A DNA stretch of 64,000 bases from Bacteroidota bacterium (GCA_018267515.1 JAFDYJ010000017.1:124001-188000); one strand, 5' to 3'; counted from the first letter of the stretch, positions 46,434-56,444 are shown. The notes: generated by a model not told the origin, from the letters alone. Program-made: numbers and translations.

Positions 46434-47573
46434 TTATCCATTGTCATGGCGTCGAATCAACTGATCCCTTTCTTCCGATACGACATGCAGCATACTCTCT
46501 AATTCACCAATACGCCTCAATTGATTTTCCAGTTTTTTATTAGCGTCGGAAACAGTTTGCAGATCATTATTCAATTCCTCGAGATAAGAGACTCTTTTTT
46601 GTAATTGCTGGCGATTAAAATTGGCTTCCCTTAATTTATCTTCAGAGTCCGCCAATTGAGCCTGGAGTTTTTGGTTATCCATTCCCAGGGAATTCAGCTT
46701 TTTCTTCTGTTCTTCAAAATCCCTTGATAATTTATAATGCTCTTCCTTCAGGTCTTCATACTCTATGCTTGCGAGTTTGGATGAACCAATCTGTGTTTCC
46801 AGTTTCTTAATCTTTTCCTGCAACAAATTGAATTCATAATGAGCATTATCGAGCATGGAGCTCATCTCTTTAGTCAATTGTTCGGTCTGACGGGCTGTAT
46901 TTATCTCTTTTTCTTTTTCACTGATAAGACTTTTTAATTCATCAATCTGGTGAGATAATTCTGCATTATCCCGGATAACTTCCCTTGCTTTTTCTTCTTT
47001 TTCCTTAATTACATCAATCTGGCCCAGTAACCGGTTGATCTTATCATTATGCTCCATAAGGCTGGTTTGCGCCTGGCGGAGTTGTTCAATATAATCTGGT
47101 TGCTCTTCAGTATGCGATTCTGAAGTCTTTTGCAAGGTTTCGATTTCGTTATGAAGTGTTTTGTTTTGCCTGCGCATATCTTCTGCTTCGACAGAATGAT
47201 GACGGCTATCTGCTTCAGATTTTGCCAGTTTTTCTTTCACTTCTATCAGCTCACTGCTCCTGGATTCGATTTCAGTACTGAGTGATTTATTCTGTCTTCG
47301 CATTTCTTCTGCCTCAATAGAGTAAATATGGCAATTCGATTCAGATTCCATGAGTTTTTCCTTAAACTCTGTCAATTCTTTATCCCTGGATTCTATCTCG
47401 TTAAAATATTTCAGCTTCCACTCGCCTAATGTTTTTGCAAGCGTCTGGGATTCTACGGAAGATGTTTTTAGATTCCGCCGGCTGAATATAAAAAAATGAA
47501 TGGTAAAGCCGAGAATAACGGCTCCCAGTAGTAGCACTACTATCTCAAGGATTGATAATGAAAGATGGTCCAT
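46434..47573 (-). CDS. Membrane-anchored coiled-coil protein
   Basis: The protein has 379 residues from ATG 47573. A single N-terminal membrane helix (ILEIVVLLLGAVILGFTIHF) and a short basic stretch precede about 330 residues of almost unbroken Glu/Lys/Leu/Gln-rich coiled coil. It contains an internal duplication: RDKELTEFKEKLMESE/EAEEMRRQNKSLSTEIE is repeated as RSSELIEVKEKLAKSE/EAEDMRRQNKTLHNEIE, spaced about 35 residues apart. No enzymatic domain. It may be a structural spacer or tether on the cytoplasmic face. It lies 93 bp downstream of pyrH on the same strand. Confidence 0.7.
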   Translation of the reverse strand: MDHLSLSILEIVVLLLGAVILGFTIHFFIFSRRNLKTSSVESQTLAKTLGEWKLKYFNEIESRDKELTEFKEKLMESESNCHIYSIEAEEMRRQNKSLSTEIESRSSELIEVKEKLAKSEADSRHHSVEAEDMRRQNKTLHNEIETLQKTSESHTEEQPDYIEQLRQAQTSLMEHNDKINRLLGQIDVIKEKEEKAREVIRDNAELSHQIDELKSLISEKEKEINTARQTEQLTKEMSSMLDNAHYEFNLLQEKIKKLETQIGSSKLASIEYEDLKEEHYKLSRDFEEQKKKLNSLGMDNQKLQAQLADSEDKLREANFNRQQLQKRVSYLEELNNDLQTVSDANKKLENQLRRIGELESMLHVVSEERDQLIRRHDNG

Positions 47574-47666
47574 AATCTTACAAATCAAAACGGTAAGCTA
47601 TCAAAAAAATATGAGATTCTTAATAGTATTTTTTCACATTCCTATTAAAAATAAATTTTCAAAAGA

Positions 47667-48380
47667 TCAGCCTTTTACCAGCGTTCCGACTTTTTCGCCG
47701 GTTACAACACGCCGCAAATTATCCGGCTTATTCATGTCAAACACAATTATCGGAAGACTGTTTTCCATACACAGCGTAAAGGCTGTCATATCCATAACCC
47801 TGAGGCTCTGATTCAGACATTCCTGGAAACTGATGACATTATATTTCCGGGCTGTCGGGTCTTTTTCAGGATCTGCATTATAAATACCATCTACCCGGGT
47901 TCCTTTTAAAATTACATCAGCATTGATCTCAATGGCCCTGAGAGAGCCGGCAGTATCTGTAGTAAAGTAAGGATTACCTGTACCGGCACCGAAAATGACT
48001 ACCCTGCCTTTTTCCAGGTGACGGATTGCTCTTCTCCGTATATAAGGCTCGGCAATCTGCTCCATCTTAATGGCACTCAGAAGCCGGGTAAATACACCAA
48101 CTTTTTCAAGACCTGCCTGCAAAGCCATGCCATTAATCACGGTAGCCAACATTCCCATATAATCGCCGTGTGCCCTTTCAATACCCGTTTCAGCTTCGTT
48201 CATTCCCCTGTAAATATTTCCACCGCCAATTACTATGGCCACCTGAACACCCAGCTCCGTAATGGATTTTATATCCTGGGCATATTGGGCAATCACGCCG
48301 GAATCCAGCCCAAAATTTTTATCCCCCAATAAAGCCTCGCCGGAAAGTTTCAGAAGAATACGTCGGTACTTAGGTAGCAT
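47667..48380 (-). CDS. pyrH: UMP kinase
   Basis: A 237-residue bacterial-type amino-acid-kinase-fold enzyme: [11 protein letters not shown] at the start, [45 protein letters not shown] and [18 protein letters not shown]. It converts UMP to UDP. In many genomes pyrH follows tsf directly; here about 13 kb of accessory genes separates them. Confidence 0.96.
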   Translation of the reverse strand: MLPKYRRILLKLSGEALLGDKNFGLDSGVIAQYAQDIKSITELGVQVAIVIGGGNIYRGMNEAETGIERAHGDYMGMLATVINGMALQAGLEKVGVFTRLLSAIKMEQIAEPYIRRRAIRHLEKGRVVIFGAGTGNPYFTTDTAGSLRAIEINADVILKGTRVDGIYNADPEKDPTARKYNVISFQECLNQSLRVMDMTAFTLCMENSLPIIVFDMNKPDNLRRVVTGEKVGTLVKG

Positions 48381-48528
48381 GCAGTAAAATTTGCGCTGCG
48401 AAGATAGGGGATTTGATGCTTATGATCCCTCCACTCAAAAAGCTTTATAGGGTTGATAGATCAGATTAGTTTTTACAATTGTATAAGCCGTTAACGTTTG
48501 TTTTTTCAAATTTAAAGTCGTTGAATTC

Positions 48529-48555
48529 GACCAATTGCAATTATTCCCGACCAAT
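48529..48555 (+). promoter_or_regulatory. LytTR-type direct repeat before the TonB receptor
   Basis: CGACCAAT occurs twice with GAC at 48529 and 48549, a 20-bp period (two helical turns). A -7-like TAGCTTTT lies at 48593-48600, 44 bases after the second GAC. Inferred target of the adjacent LytTR regulator. Confidence 0.6.
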
Positions 48556-48629
48556 AACAAGAGACAAAACAATTTTGGCCCTGCTTTTTTTGTAGCTTTT
48601 CGGTGGTAAACGAACCTTCGATCTGCTTA

Positions 48630-51600
48630 ATGAGAATATTCCTTCTCTATATTATCAGGTTTTGGCTTTTCCTATGCTTTATTTCAGGACATGCTTTCTC
48701 CCAGGAAACCAACAGTAATGTTTCCGGTATTGTAAAGTCAGAAAGAAATGAAGTATTACAGAGTGCTACAGTAGTAGTGGTACATGAACCCACAAAAAAT
48801 ACCTACTTCACCCAAACGAATGCAAAAGGGTATTTCTATTTTTTTAATATAAAGCCGGGAGGACCCTATTCCATCACTATCAGTTACACAGGCTTTGAGC
48901 CATTATTGAAAAAAGACCTCTTCATAAACTATATCGGGCAAAATTTTTTTTCATACCTGCAGGGTGATGAGTTTTCAGAATTTATTTTGAAAGAAAAAAG
49001 TAATGTTCTTGATGAAATAACTCTGAAGGCAATAAAACAATCAGCGCCAAAATTTGGGATGGAAACAAACATTGACCAGGAAAGAATACGTTCTCTTCCC
49101 TCTATCGGCCGCAACCTGCAGGATTTTGTCCGACTGGTACCCAATGCCAGTATAAATGGCGATGGCGGCATATCGCTGGCAGGGCAAAACAACAAGTTCA
49201 ATGCTTTTTTTATAGACGGCTCTAATATGAACGATGTGCTTGGGCTTGCCAATAACGGGTCGGCCGGTGGTCGCACTGATGCTCCACCTATTTCGATGGA
49301 AGCAATTGATGAAATTAAAGTTTTGCAGTCGCCGTATGATGTACAGTACGGCAATTTCACGGGTGGCAGCATCAATGCTATTACAAAGTCAGGTGCTAAT
49401 CAATTCAAATCATCAGCCTGGTATTATTTCAGAAATGAAAAGATGGCAGGCAAACTTGAAGGGGCACGGCTGGAACAATTTTACAACCAAACTGCCGGTA
49501 TATGGAGCAGTGGCCCACTAAAAAAAAATAAATTGTTTTATTTTCTTCTGGCAGAATACCAAAACGAATCACAGCCGCAACCCTACAATTTTTTGGAATA
49601 TAAAGGCAATAGCACACGACAGCAACTACTTGACCTGGCAGACACGGTTCTTAGCCGGTATAATTATGACATGGGTTCAATGAATACAAAAAATGAACTG
49701 AACGCAAAGCGATTTGTTATAAAGCTCGATTGGAATCCTAACGATAAAAATAAACTTACATTCAGTTACAGGTATAATAATTCCCAACGAATTGCACCGC
49801 AAACACAAAACGGGAGTACATCAATACGATTTTCCAATAACAGTTATCACATGCTTTCCACTACCTATTCCGCATCTATAGAATGGAAAAGATATTTTAG
49901 AAATGCGAGAAATAACCGTTTACTGCTTACTTTCAATAATGAAATAACGCCTATAAAAATAACAGGGCAACCTTTTCCAATTGTCAGTATCGCCGATGGA
50001 TCAGGCATCATTACTTTCGGCAGCAGTGGTATCGGTCAGTTCAACCGGTTTACATCTTCTGAATTCACCTTGCTTGATATATTCAGATTTGTAAAAAATA
50101 AACATGCATTCAGTGCCGGCATTGATATAGACTTTACTAAAGTGAAAGACATTGCCCTGAACAGTTATTTCGGACAGTACCGTTACCGAAACCTGGATAA
50201 CTTTATGACAAACGCATTTCCTCTCAGGTACAGCAGGACTTTTTCTTTGGTTGATAAAGACGTAAACTATAATACCAATGCAGCAGCAAAATATAATCCT
50301 TTGCGTAGCGGTGTTTTTTTTAATGATGAAATAAGAATATCCGAAAGCCTGAAACTTACTGCAGGTATAAGACTGGATGTAAATGTTTTGCCGGCAAAAT
50401 TTATAGAAGATCAATATTTCAATACAACTGCCCGTAATGAAATTGAAAAATATTATGATCTGGAAGGAGCGGTTTCAGGCAGGGCAATGAAACCGGATTG
50501 GCAACTATCTCCACGATTGGGATTTACCTATAAAATACCGGAAGAAAAAATAACCTTTCGTGGTGGCGTCGGATTTTTTACGGGACATATTTTGAATGTA
50601 TGGGCTTCACAATTATATACAGCCAATATTGGAATTTTAAATATCCCTGCACCATCTTTTATGTTGCACTTTAACCCTGACCCATACAATCAACCCGATT
50701 TTCAATCGCTGGGTATTAATCCTGAAAAAATAAGAGGTGCGTTGCGGCTGATAGCCCGGAATTATAAATACCCTTCTGTATTCCGAACTACCTTCGGCAT
50801 AGAAAAAGGTTTTTTACAGAACTGGAATTTTTCCACCGAGCTGTTTTTTACAAAAAATATTCATGAAAATAATTACAGCAATGTAAACATCCTGCCACCC
50901 GCAAAAAAAACTCCATTGCCAGACAGCAGAAACACGTACTCCTTAATCAACCTTCCGGATAAAGTACCTTTACCCGGTGGTAATCCCTACGATGATATTT
51001 ATTTAGTATCCAATAATCATGGTAAAAAGGGATTTTCTTATGGCATCAATGCTGCCATTAATAAAGCCATTACAAATCATTTACTGGTATCTCTATCGTA
51101 TTGTTTTGAAAACTCAATAGCTTTATTTGATCCTGTGGGTGTGGGTAATACCATTGACGGACAATGGATGCGATTAGAAACAGTGAATGGGAAAAATTTT
51201 GCAACTCCATCCATTTCTGATTTTGATTTGAGACATAGGATAAGTGCAGCCCTTACCAGGAAATTTAATTATGGGAAATGGTCCACCCTGATCACTTTAG
51301 TGTATAACGGACAATCGGGCTCTCCGTTCAGTTATGTTTATGGAGGCAGTATAATAAATGACGCCGGTAGTTTTCCGTCTTTTAATGCCGACTTAATTTA
51401 TATACCTACAAAGAACGATCTTGATAAAATGATCTTTGTTTCAAATCCGAATAACAATCTCCCTGCACAACAACAAAGAGATGCACTGGAATCGTTCATT
51501 GAAAACGATAAATATCTGAGGAAACACAGAGGTGCGTTTGCTGAAAGAAATGGAGCAAGACTCCCTTTTACCCATACGATAGATTTACGCCTTCAGCAGG

Positions 51601-51884
51601 ATTTTAAAATAAAGCTGAATAAAAAAGAAACTACAATCGGTATTATTTATGATGTGTTTAATTTTACAAACCTGCTTAATAAAAACTGGGGAAGAATATA
51701 TTTTCTTCCCAACGATAATTATTCGCTTATAACATTTGCCGGTTTTACAGATCAAAATACATTGACGCCTCAATATCAATTCCGACCCCTCAACGGAAAA
51801 CCCTGGTCAGTACAAACCAGCACAGCGCCGGGCAGCAGTGCCCGATGGATCAGTCAACTGGGAATTAAAATAAATTTCGATTAA
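48630..51884 (+). CDS. TonB-dependent receptor, Oar-like
   Basis: The protein has 1084 residues from ATG 48630 (MRIFLLYIIRFW); a GTG nine codons upstream lacks a signal-like start. Signal peptide cleaved after HAFSQ; then a carboxypeptidase-regulatory-like domain (VSGIVKSERNEVLQSATVVV), a plug (QERIRSLPSIGRNLQDFVRLVP, in part; GQNNKFNAFFIDGSNMND; QSPYDVQYGNFTGGSINAITKSG) and a large beta-barrel of Oar type. It imports or binds large substrates across the outer membrane using TonB energy. Its stop overlaps the convergent LytTR gene by 4 bp. No SusD partner lies next to it. Confidence 0.92.
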   Translation: MRIFLLYIIRFWLFLCFISGHAFSQETNSNVSGIVKSERNEVLQSATVVVVHEPTKNTYFTQTNAKGYFYFFNIKPGGPYSITISYTGFEPLLKKDLFINYIGQNFFSYLQGDEFSEFILKEKSNVLDEITLKAIKQSAPKFGMETNIDQERIRSLPSIGRNLQDFVRLVPNASINGDGGISLAGQNNKFNAFFIDGSNMNDVLGLANNGSAGGRTDAPPISMEAIDEIKVLQSPYDVQYGNFTGGSINAITKSGANQFKSSAWYYFRNEKMAGKLEGARLEQFYNQTAGIWSSGPLKKNKLFYFLLAEYQNESQPQPYNFLEYKGNSTRQQLLDLADTVLSRYNYDMGSMNTKNELNAKRFVIKLDWNPNDKNKLTFSYRYNNSQRIAPQTQNGSTSIRFSNNSYHMLSTTYSASIEWKRYFRNARNNRLLLTFNNEITPIKITGQPFPIVSIADGSGIITFGSSGIGQFNRFTSSEFTLLDIFRFVKNKHAFSAGIDIDFTKVKDIALNSYFGQYRYRNLDNFMTNAFPLRYSRTFSLVDKDVNYNTNAAAKYNPLRSGVFFNDEIRISESLKLTAGIRLDVNVLPAKFIEDQYFNTTARNEIEKYYDLEGAVSGRAMKPDWQLSPRLGFTYKIPEEKITFRGGVGFFTGHILNVWASQLYTANIGILNIPAPSFMLHFNPDPYNQPDFQSLGINPEKIRGALRLIARNYKYPSVFRTTFGIEKGFLQNWNFSTELFFTKNIHENNYSNVNILPPAKKTPLPDSRNTYSLINLPDKVPLPGGNPYDDIYLVSNNHGKKGFSYGINAAINKAITNHLLVSLSYCFENSIALFDPVGVGNTIDGQWMRLETVNGKNFATPSISDFDLRHRISAALTRKFNYGKWSTLITLVYNGQSGSPFSYVYGGSIINDAGSFPSFNADLIYIPTKNDLDKMIFVSNPNNNLPAQQQRDALESFIENDKYLRKHRGAFAERNGARLPFTHTIDLRLQQDFKIKLNKKETTIGIIYDVFNFTNLLNKNWGRIYFLPNDNYSLITFAGFTDQNTLTPQYQFRPLNGKPWSVQTSTAPGSSARWISQLGIKINFD

Positions 51885-52603
51885 ATATTACCTCTTGAAT
51901 GGATGGTTTCCATCACTTTTTGTTTGAATAAACGACCAATAGGAATTTCTTTTTCGCCTAAACGAATATCTGAGCTAGTAAACCCGGTAACTTTTTCCAG
52001 CGAAATAATATAGGAGCGGTGTATCCGTATAAAACGATGTTCGGATAAAAGATTTTCCATGGAGCTGATAGATTGCTTCACCAGGAAATTTTTTCCGTTG
52101 GTAAAAAATATTTTTACATAATCCTTCCAGCTTTCTATATACACAATATCGCTGATAAAAATTTTTTGCATACTCTTATCCACTTTCAGGTACACAAAGG
52201 CCTCCATATTTCTTTTGTATTCCTCTTGTTGGGGTGATGCTTCATGACCCAGGAGACGTCTCACCTTAGAAACTGCTTTTAAAAATCGTTCAAAGGAAAC
52301 GGGTTTTACCAGGTAATCTACGGCATCGAGATCAAAGCCTTCTGATGCGTAATCCCGGTATGCGGTAACAAAAACAACTTTTGGGGCTGTGGAAAGGCTG
52401 CGTAAAAAATCTGTACCCAGGAGTCGTGGCATTTTAATATCCAAAAAAATCAGGTCAACTTGTTTTTCATGCAGCACATCCATTGCTTCGACAGCATTAT
52501 TGCAACAGGCCACTACTTCAAGACCTTTGGTATTAGAAATATGCGATTGCAATACATCCAATGCAGGAGCTTCATCATCCACAAGCAGGCAGCGAAGTTT
52601 CAT
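51881..52603 (-). CDS. LytTR-family response regulator
   Basis: A 240-residue protein: receiver domain with LLVDDE, phosphoacceptor Asp55 in LIFLDIKMP, TAY and KP motifs, then a LytTR DNA-binding domain (about residues 135-235; YIESWKDYVKIFF, FIRIHRSYIISL, IPIGRLFK). LytTR proteins usually bind direct repeats of about 9 bp with a 20-22-bp period. Such repeats stand before the TonB receptor gene and before two lipoprotein or secreted genes in this block. It is encoded 10 bp after its kinase. Confidence 0.93.
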   Translation of the reverse strand: MKLRCLLVDDEAPALDVLQSHISNTKGLEVVACCNNAVEAMDVLHEKQVDLIFLDIKMPRLLGTDFLRSLSTAPKVVFVTAYRDYASEGFDLDAVDYLVKPVSFERFLKAVSKVRRLLGHEASPQQEEYKRNMEAFVYLKVDKSMQKIFISDIVYIESWKDYVKIFFTNGKNFLVKQSISSMENLLSEHRFIRIHRSYIISLEKVTGFTSSDIRLGEKEIPIGRLFKQKVMETIHSRGNI

Positions 52604-52613
52604 ACCTGATGGT

Positions 52614-53711
52614 TTAGTCGGTTTTCATGAGTGATGCCTTTCTAAATTTTTCCAAAACAGGTTCCCGGTTCAATTCAATCAACAAAGAAACTATAAAAAA
52701 ATTCCCTTCATCACTAATCTTTAGTTCATGTTTACCGGGATAAATATGGTTCAGCCTTCTTCTAACATTGTCAATACCAATTCCTTTATTTGAAGGTAAT
52801 TCATCTTCATTTTTACTGTTCACTATCTTGCAGCGGAAAATATCCTGCTTGCAGAAAATTTCCATACTTAACCAGGGCTTTTCTAATTGTTCAGAAGTGC
52901 CATGTTTAAATGCATTTTCTAAAAAAGGTAATAATAACAATGGGGCAATATATTTATTCCCGATGTCGCCTTCGATATTTATAGATACATCCAACCTGCC
53001 GCCATACCTCTCTTTTTCCAGATCAATATAATTTTTCATGATTTCAACTTCTTTTTCCAGCAATACTTCATTGCTTTTACAATCATAAAGCATATAGCTC
53101 AACAGGGATGAAAGTTTCAGAATCATCTGGGGAGTTTTATCTGAATGACGCAGGGAAAAAGAATAAATATTATTTAATGTATTGAACAAAAAATGTGGAT
53201 GCACCTGTGCTTTTAATAACTGTAGTTCTGCGTTTATTTTTTCTTTCTCTGCATTCAGAAAATCCCGCTGTTTTTTTATCCAGTACTTAAATAAAACAAT
53301 TGTACTCCCAATACCGGCTATTACCACTATGCTTAAAAAACTGCCAGCCGACCAGGTGTTATCAACTGTCATACTCTGTCCGACTATCAACGCAATAAAG
53401 TAAGAATATATGTATTTCCTGCATATATGGTTCCAAAACCACCCCAGAACTGCCCAGGATATCATGATCAGTATGAACTGTCCTAGCTTTTCTTTAAGTA
53501 AAAACCGGGGAATAAAAACATACATCACGGGATAAGCATAGGCCATATGCAGTGCAGTCCAGATAAGAGATAAAAGAAGTTGTGAACCAAGTCCGAAATC
53601 GGCCCTGAAGACAAAAGTAAAAACTACTGTATCAGCGAGCCAAAAAACCATATGCCTGAGTAAACGATAACGGGGAGAAAAAATAAAGGAATTTTCTGCG
53701 TAGTCTTTCAT
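52614..53711 (-). CDS. LytS-like sensor histidine kinase
   Basis: A 365-residue protein with four to five membrane helices in the first 145 residues. A short coiled-coil linker follows, then the His_kinase domain with QVHPHFLFNTLNNIYS (His173 the likely phosphoacceptor) and the HATPase segment (LLLLPFLENAFKHG, GIGIDNVRRRL). It phosphorylates the LytTR regulator downstream. No extracellular sensor domain of notable size is present, so the signal is probably sensed within the membrane. Confidence 0.92.
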   Translation of the reverse strand: MKDYAENSFIFSPRYRLLRHMVFWLADTVVFTFVFRADFGLGSQLLLSLIWTALHMAYAYPVMYVFIPRFLLKEKLGQFILIMISWAVLGWFWNHICRKYIYSYFIALIVGQSMTVDNTWSAGSFLSIVVIAGIGSTIVLFKYWIKKQRDFLNAEKEKINAELQLLKAQVHPHFLFNTLNNIYSFSLRHSDKTPQMILKLSSLLSYMLYDCKSNEVLLEKEVEIMKNYIDLEKERYGGRLDVSINIEGDIGNKYIAPLLLLPFLENAFKHGTSEQLEKPWLSMEIFCKQDIFRCKIVNSKNEDELPSNKGIGIDNVRRRLNHIYPGKHELKISDEGNFFIVSLLIELNREPVLEKFRKASLMKTD

Positions 53712-53777
53712 GCTGATAATCTTAGTTACAATTTACTTCATAGTTATTGCATTTCGCAAAACCAATTTTATCAAAAT

Positions 53778-53877
53778 GACCAACTGCTTTGTTTTTCGAC
53801 GAATAGCTTCATTTCAAAACTAAGTGCATTTATCGGTTTGTAATGCTTTCTTTCTTTAATCGGGGGCGTTCAGCGAT
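53778..53877 (+). promoter_or_regulatory. LytTR-type direct repeat and promoter of the Kelch lipoprotein
   Basis: GACCAAC (53778) and GACGAAT (53798) are 20 bp apart. Downstream, GTGCATTT begins 26 bases, GCTTTCTTTCTTTAA 47 bases and GCGAT 75 bases after the second GAC. All three offsets are repeated exactly upstream of the gene at 55770. It lies in the divergent region with the kinase gene. Confidence 0.65.
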
Positions 53878-53935
53878 AAGACAAAAAATTCTTCCCAAAG
53901 CCAACTAATTTACCATTGTTATTAATATTTATACA

Positions 53936-55396
53936 ATGAAAAAATTGCTTTCGCTTAAAATAACTGTATTTATTACTGTAGTCATCATTTTTTATTCTTG
54001 CAAAAAAGAAAATAATACCCAAGTACAAAACCCGGGAGTCTTAAATCATCCACCTGTTGCCAATGCTGGACAAGATCAGACAATTGCTCTACCTAGAAAT
54101 TCGGTGAACCTTGATGGCAGCTTATCATCGGACCCCGATAATAATATTATTTCCCATAAGTGGAAAAAGATTTCCGGGCCCGATTCATTCCATATTGCAA
54201 ACGACACTGCCGTAAACACAGAGCTTTCAAATCTTGTTGAAGGAGTTTATCAGTTCGAATTAAAAGTGACTGATGCAGATGGCCTTTCGGCAATTGATAA
54301 TGTCCAAATAACAGTAAGTGGGAACAACGGGTATTCATCAACTGATTGCGGCTACTATTGGGTATGCCTGAATGTTCCCACCGCAGTTTCTACTACGTAT
54401 GGGAGTAACGGGAATCTTTACCAGGCGTATGGTGCATCTGCTGCTACGAAAGACAAAGTCTATTTTGCCGGAGGGTCGGATGATTTCAGTCCTTATGGCG
54501 GCAGCTATTCAGACGGCATTGAATACGATCCTGCTAAGAATTCAATCAGGAATTTTAACCTTTCTGTTGCCCGGAGTTTCTTAGCGGGTGCATCTGCGGG
54601 CAATAAAATATTATTTGCGGGAGGGGAAGAAACCTCAAACTATGCCAATCATCCCGTTTACAATACGGTTGATATATATGATGAGCAAACATTAACACAA
54701 ACTGCTGCTGCTTTAAGTGAAGCCAGGTCACATCTTGCAGTTGTATCATCAGGCACTAAGGCTTTTTTTATTGGCGGAAAAACTCAAAATGGGTTCTCTG
54801 ATAAAATGGATATCTACAGTAGCGACAATAATTCGTGGCAGGTGATAATATTGCCACGGCAAAGAGGTTATGCAGGTGCTACGGCATTCGGGAGCAAAAT
54901 TTATATTGCCGGCGGCAAAAATAATTCGGGCAATCTTCATACTATAGATATTTACGATATTGAGACCGGGCTATGGTCTTCAATAGAAGCTCCGCATGAA
55001 CATCCTTTTGCCAGCGTATCTGCAGTGAATGATAAGCTTATTGTGGCAGGTGGAGATGGCATGGATAATAGAGCTGCGGATATATATAATACCACTACTG
55101 CAGAATGGACAACAGTTCAGTTAAGCGATAGTCGTTTCTATATGACAGCGGCTTCTGCTGGCAATAAAGTGGTTTTTCTTGGCGGCGCCTTTGATTTTTC
55201 GGGAGTTTCTTTTCCCTTTGAATCAGGGTCAATTGATGTCTATGATGATAATACAGGTCAGTGGTTTACAGGTTCTGCCTCCCCAAATGTATGCGGCGTG
55301 ATGGCAGCGGCAGTAGGCACAAAAATAATCTACAGTGGTTTTATGTGGAATAACGGTACAACAACTACTAATACTTTAGTAATAGTATCTCTTTGA
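53936..55396 (+). CDS. Lipoprotein with PKD domain and seven-bladed Kelch propeller
   Basis: A 486-residue protein. Lipobox FYSC with Cys22 is followed by KKEN. A PKD/Ig-like domain spans about residues 38-130 (HPPVANAGQDQTIALPRNS, LDGSLSSDPD, YQFELKVTDADG). The C-terminal part has seven repeats, each with a hydrophobic strand and GG or an equivalent (VYFAGGSDD, ILFAGGEET, AFFIGGKTQ, IYIAGGKNN, LIVAGGDGM, VVFLGGAFD, IIYSGFMWN), enough for a closed seven-bladed propeller. Probably surface-exposed and ligand-binding. Its N-terminal third is paralogous to the lipoprotein at 59311. Confidence 0.85.
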   Translation: MKKLLSLKITVFITVVIIFYSCKKENNTQVQNPGVLNHPPVANAGQDQTIALPRNSVNLDGSLSSDPDNNIISHKWKKISGPDSFHIANDTAVNTELSNLVEGVYQFELKVTDADGLSAIDNVQITVSGNNGYSSTDCGYYWVCLNVPTAVSTTYGSNGNLYQAYGASAATKDKVYFAGGSDDFSPYGGSYSDGIEYDPAKNSIRNFNLSVARSFLAGASAGNKILFAGGEETSNYANHPVYNTVDIYDEQTLTQTAAALSEARSHLAVVSSGTKAFFIGGKTQNGFSDKMDIYSSDNNSWQVIILPRQRGYAGATAFGSKIYIAGGKNNSGNLHTIDIYDIETGLWSSIEAPHEHPFASVSAVNDKLIVAGGDGMDNRAADIYNTTTAEWTTVQLSDSRFYMTAASAGNKVVFLGGAFDFSGVSFPFESGSIDVYDDNTGQWFTGSASPNVCGVMAAAVGTKIIYSGFMWNNGTTTTNTLVIVSL

Positions 55397-55769
55397 AAAA
55401 AATTGAATAAACAACAATATTTTCCGACTAACAACTTCAATTTGTAACAAGGTGCATTTGACTGCTTATTCAGCTTTATTTCTTTAACCCGGTTTGTTCG
55501 GCGATTATTAAATTTTATGACGGAGATACCATATAACTTGTTTTTCGTAATTGAAAAAAATTTCAAGGTTCAAATTTGAAAGTTTTTGCAGGAAGGTAAA
55601 ATCCTTACTTATAAACATGGTTTAAAAAAGATGGCAGATTTCTGCTTTACCAACAACTATGAGGTAACTACGAGAATTCATTGATGGGGAAGTTTATTGA
55701 TGGAATAATTCATATAGTTTGAAAATTTTATAAAATAATATAAACCCAAACATATAAAATTCAAATTTC
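55397..55769 (+). promoter_or_regulatory. Long 5' region with LytTR-type repeat, no gene seen
   Basis: A 373-bp region. GAATAAAC (55405) and GACTAAC (55426) form a direct repeat with a 21-bp period. GTGCATTT, GCTTTATTTCTTTAA and GCGAT follow at the same offsets (26, 47 and 75) as upstream of the Kelch gene, so at least 100 bp is an ungapped duplicate. A start near 55475 would leave a leader of about 290 bases. The rest is AT-rich and shows no convincing ORF or RNA. Confidence 0.6.
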
Positions 55770-56432
55770 ATGAACACAAAAATCATTATCGGGCTTTTTA
55801 CATTCACTTTTTTAATAGCGATTTCAAAAGCTCAAAAGAATGCTATGCTCCCTTCAAAACATAATTCAGTAACAGCTGTTCCCCTGTATCGTTTAGTAGA
55901 TCCATACGGCTATCATTTTTATACTACCAATGAAGCAGAAAAAAATGCTACCATTAAAGATCTTGGCTACAAAGATGAAGGTATTATAGGATATGTATTC
56001 CCTCAGAAGGTACTTGGTTCTGTTCCACTGTATCGGTACAGAAGTGAGTTTTCTTATATTATAAACAACGAAAGTAATCAAGCGGTGAGAATTGCAAGAC
56101 ATTTTTATACGTCTAACCAGAATGATGAAGAGTTAAAACCTAAAAGTTGGAATTACGGTATTCAGAATGGTAGTTATACACTTGGAAATTATATTTCGGA
56201 AGGAATTCAATGCTATGTTTCAAGTTCAAATGTGGAAAATCTTGCTCCTGTGTATTGGCTTTATAAAGACTTTTGCGCTTTTAAGGATGACGACCATGAT
56301 AAAATGGTACCCGGAGCTTTTGACAACCTATATACAAACAATGAAGAAGAAAAATTTTCAGCAGTATATAAGTTTAATTATAAACAGAAAAGCATTGCTT
56401 TTTATGTTTGGAAAACAGCTATTAGCAAATAA
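55770..56432 (+). CDS. Secreted DUF5648-like repeat protein
   Basis: A 220-residue protein with a signal peptide (cleavage after ISKAQ or nearby). It has repeats of the type PLYR-hh-...-HFYTT-...-EAEKNATIKDLGY-...-EGIIGYVF. The first copy is VPLYRLVDPYGYHFYTTNEAEK and the second VPLYRYRS...RHFYTSNQNDEE, in their short core parts. This matches the DUF5648 style of beta-trefoil-like modules found at C-termini of secreted bacterial enzymes and lectins. Function unknown; glycan binding is a guess. It is the first gene of a run of five same-strand genes, several with short gaps. Confidence 0.65.
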   Translation: MNTKIIIGLFTFTFLIAISKAQKNAMLPSKHNSVTAVPLYRLVDPYGYHFYTTNEAEKNATIKDLGYKDEGIIGYVFPQKVLGSVPLYRYRSEFSYIINNESNQAVRIARHFYTSNQNDEELKPKSWNYGIQNGSYTLGNYISEGIQCYVSSSNVENLAPVYWLYKDFCAFKDDDHDKMVPGAFDNLYTNNEEEKFSAVYKFNYKQKSIAFYVWKTAISK

Positions 56433-56444
56433 CATATTTCAGTT

